Source: Lineus longissimus
Taxonomy: Eukaryota; Nemertea; Pilidiophora; Heteronemertea; Lineidae
Assembly (NCBI RefSeq): GCF_910592395.1
Contig: NC_088322.1
Location: forward strand, 6,693,431 to 6,753,430
Direction of reading: 5' to 3'
DNA: 60,000 nucleotides
Shown here: positions 57,463 through 60,000 of the stretch, in pieces
Layout: each line of letters begins with the position of its first letter
Position numbering within the stretch: position 1 is the first letter of the stretch
Position numbers and translations under genes: made by a program
Notes under the pieces: generated by a model
The model's input: the letters and a program-made list of their open reading frames with translations, nothing else
What the model was told of the DNA's origin: nothing
Database searches by the model: none

Positions 57463-60000
57463 CTAGATTATATAGATTTTTATTGAAAACTACCAATGTG
57501 GACAATAACAAAAATAGTAACTCAGGGCTATTGCTTACAAGCATTAGCAGCCCCGGACAAAAGTAAAATTACAAATTTACATTGGCTTAAAGGGAAGCAT
57601 CAACAGGAATAAGTGCAGTGGAGCTCCGAGTGAGATCGACGACAAAGCAAAAGAAAGGAAAGGACCAAACAACAAAGAGAAAAAGAAAATTACATTGACA
57701 ATAGTACAAATATTGTGGATAAACCTGCTGACCCTAACCATAGCCGGAATTAGATCCTAGATTGATAGAGAGAAGAGATGCTACAGATATTCTAGAGTCC
57801 CAATGTAGTAATACATAAAAGATCCTATATTAACAGAAAGAAGAGGCACTACAAACATGACAAATGGTCCGGTGTCCTACCCGGAATTTCTACATAAAAA
57901 TCCTGGATTGACAGAAAGAAGAGGCACTACAAATGGTCCGGTGTCCCAACGGAATATCTACATGAAAGATCCTAGATTGACAGAAAGAAGAGGCACTACA
58001 AACATGACAAATGGTCCGGGGTTCAACCCAAGGTTCTACATTAAATATCCTAGATTGACAGAAAGAAGAGGCACTACAAACATGACAAATGGTCCGGGGT
58101 TCAACCCAAGGTTCTACATTAAATATCCTAGATTGACAGAAAGAAGAGGCACTACAAATGGTCCGGGGTCCCAACGGAATATCTACATGAAAGTTCCTAG
58201 ATTGACAGAACGAAGAGGCACTACAAGCATGACAAATGGTCCAGGGTTCAACCCAGAGGTTCTACATTAAAGTTCCTAGATTGACAGGAAGAAGAGGCAC
58301 TACAAACATGACAAATGGTCCGGGGTTCAACCCAAGGTTCTACATTAAATATCCTAGATTGACAGAAAGAAGAGGCAATACAAATGGTCCGGTGTCCCAA
58401 CGGAATATCTACATGAAAGTTCCTAGATTGACAGAACGAAGAGGCACTACAAACATGACAAATGGTCCGGGGTTCAACCCAAGGTTCTACATTAAATATC
58501 CTAGATTGACAGAAAGAAGAGGCACTACAAATGGTCCGGTGTCCCAACGGATTATCTACATGAAAGTTCCTAGATTGACAGAACGAAGAGGCACTACAAA
58601 CATGACAAATGGTCCAGGGTTCAACCCAGAGGTTCTACATTAAAGTTCCTAGATTGACAGGAAGAAGAGGCACTACAAATGGTCCAGGGTCCAACCCGGA
58701 AGTTCTACATACAAGTTCCTAGATTGATAGAGAAGAGACGCTACAGATATTCCAGGGTCCAACGCATGCAGTAGTCATTCATTCATTCATTTATTTACGA
58801 TTAGCAACTATCGCAAAGGAGAAATATCACATACATCTACATTTACAGATTCACAAATGATACATAAGATAAACGATCCTAGGCTGATATATATACATGT
58901 ACATGTACATCAACATTTACAGATTCACAAACAATACACTGAAGAAATGATCCTAGACTGATATAAACAGTTACTTCATAAAATATTCTAAACTGATGGA
59001 TAAAAGAGGCACTACAGGTCCTACCCGGTCCTATATAACCGGAAGTTCTACATACAGTGAGTGCTCTGGGTAGCCAAAGTGTAACTGATATCCAAAGTGA
59101 CCCAGTTGCTGGCAGATTATAGCCTCGGTTTAGTATACCTGGTTAGCATAAACTTGGCCGCCCACTGACATAGATTCATGCATAATATGTCCTAGTTTAC
59201 CTATATTAGGAATATAAACAATAATAGTGCCATGCATGGAAAGTGGAGTTTGTCCATCTGAAATGTGCATTGAATTCACTATTGCAGTACAATAAATAAA
59301 ATCACCCTCCCAACATCCCTAATCCATTGAATCAAGAATATCCAAATATCCAAACAATTATTTCATTCCAAATTCCTTTTTTGGTCGAAAAATATGAATC
59401 AAAGTAAGGGTCACTGAATGAATATAGGCCTACACATGTGAAACATTAATAATCCAAAAGAAGTAAGAATATAATCCACCAAAGGAACAATAAAATAAGT
59501 TTAACCTGTTCAGAAGAACTGGAACCAGGAAAGATGTAACAAAATTGACAAGGCAGGAAGCACTTGATCTTCACCACCACGTGTTTCAACATGGTTACTA
59601 GGCCAATATGCTAATGAGCGGCTGATAATGAGCTGGACAAGCAACATCAAAAATGTGATAGCCACTTCGTTGATGACCAGAAAGGGTGTAAATTGTACTC
59701 ATTCACTACAGTAAGACATGGTCAACACCATGGAATTGACCTTCTGCACTTGAAGTATCAGAAACAAAATCTATCCCTATTACAAGATCAAAGGAATATG
59801 CCGCCTTGCAAACAAGCAGCCTGCTGAGTTTGAGAGATTATAGCAGACAAGTGTATAAACAAATTAACCCAAATGTGTGTAATTAATCAAGCAGAAAGGT
59901 CCCTGTACCAGGCTGTATCATGATACCATACACAAGTTGACCACCAAGAATGTTATTGACAGTTTAGTTGAGGGGGAGGGGGCTGTGCTGGGTGGACTCC
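57463..60000. other. Upstream intron, at least 2.5 kb
   Basis: Holds the composite minisatellite at 57770-58760. From 58760 to 60000 I see no exon with a matching B or A signature and no promoter; only AT-rich sequence and a few ACATGTAC palindromes. Confidence 0.55.
57770..58760. repeat. Composite minisatellite with 78- and 69-bp units
   Basis: Each unit contains CCTAGATTGACAGAAAGAAG and GGCACTACAAA. One type continues CATGACAAATGGTCCGGGG, the other ATGGTCCGGTGTCCCAACGG, and they alternate irregularly. Both lengths are multiples of three, giving long false open frames on both strands. Confidence 0.95.

Noticed and set aside
57857-58643. Open frames of up to 137 residues over the composite minisatellite
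   Set aside because: Same cause (78- and 69-bp units); the residues only repeat the DNA unit.

Overview
This is eukaryotic genomic DNA, most likely from a marine invertebrate. Supporting this are short coding blocks with GT/AG borders, introns of about 0.3 to 1.5 kb, an APE/RT/RNase H non-LTR retroposon, tRNA-derived SINE fragments, short inverted-repeat elements and frequent TACATGTA-like palindromes. The style fits a mollusc or other lophotrochozoan, or an amphioxus, but nothing here fixes the species.

The minus strand carries one very large gene covering almost the whole window. Its 5' end lies beyond base 60,000 and its 3' end before base 1. I placed 74 exons (E1 to E74 in transcription order, high to low coordinate), about 16.5 kb of coding sequence or roughly 5,500 residues. 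The reading phase joins at every consecutive pair of exons, which is strong internal support for one transcript instead of several genes. At a few junctions I chose between competing splice sites so that the phase would join; those entries say so.

Region by region, in transcription order: (1) 57.5-38.5 kb (E1-E29) encodes eleven pairs of two alternating cysteine-containing modules. Module B has a C-x(6)-C-x(4)-CC core followed by a D-P-C strand. Module A has a Y-x-I-D start and a P-x-C-N-x-D-G ... W-P end. Short helical, SAP-like linkers join some pairs. The array ends at a polybasic, furin-like site. (2) 37.6-33.8 kb (E30-E34) encodes a lysine-rich helical stretch and then an unrecognised hydrophobic, strand-rich domain. 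(3) 33.3-3.4 kb (E35-E70) encodes a long run of Ig-fold, fibronectin-III-like repeats recognised by [AV]-[IV]-G-T-x-P-G-x-x-D, Y-Y-x-x-[VI]-x-A-x-N-x-A-G and [VI]-D-x-T-P-P motifs, interrupted by one PAN/Apple domain (E37), a Thr/Ser/Pro linker and a possible lectin-like segment (E64-E66). (4) 2.9-0 kb (E71-E74) encodes a further extracellular region with two more polybasic sites, one of eleven arginines. The product is inferred to be a giant secreted or surface multidomain protein, possibly cut by proprotein convertases. No named orthologue is recognised.

Introns hold a dead non-LTR retroposon (about 22.7-26.9 kb, antisense to the gene), MITE-like elements, SINE fragments, a 5S-rRNA-related fragment and several minisatellites. 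Several local tandem duplications include pieces of exons. Two of these appear to have made phase-neutral mini-exon cassettes (49,455-49,508 and 55,494-55,538); others are decayed exon copies. No plus-strand host gene is supported.
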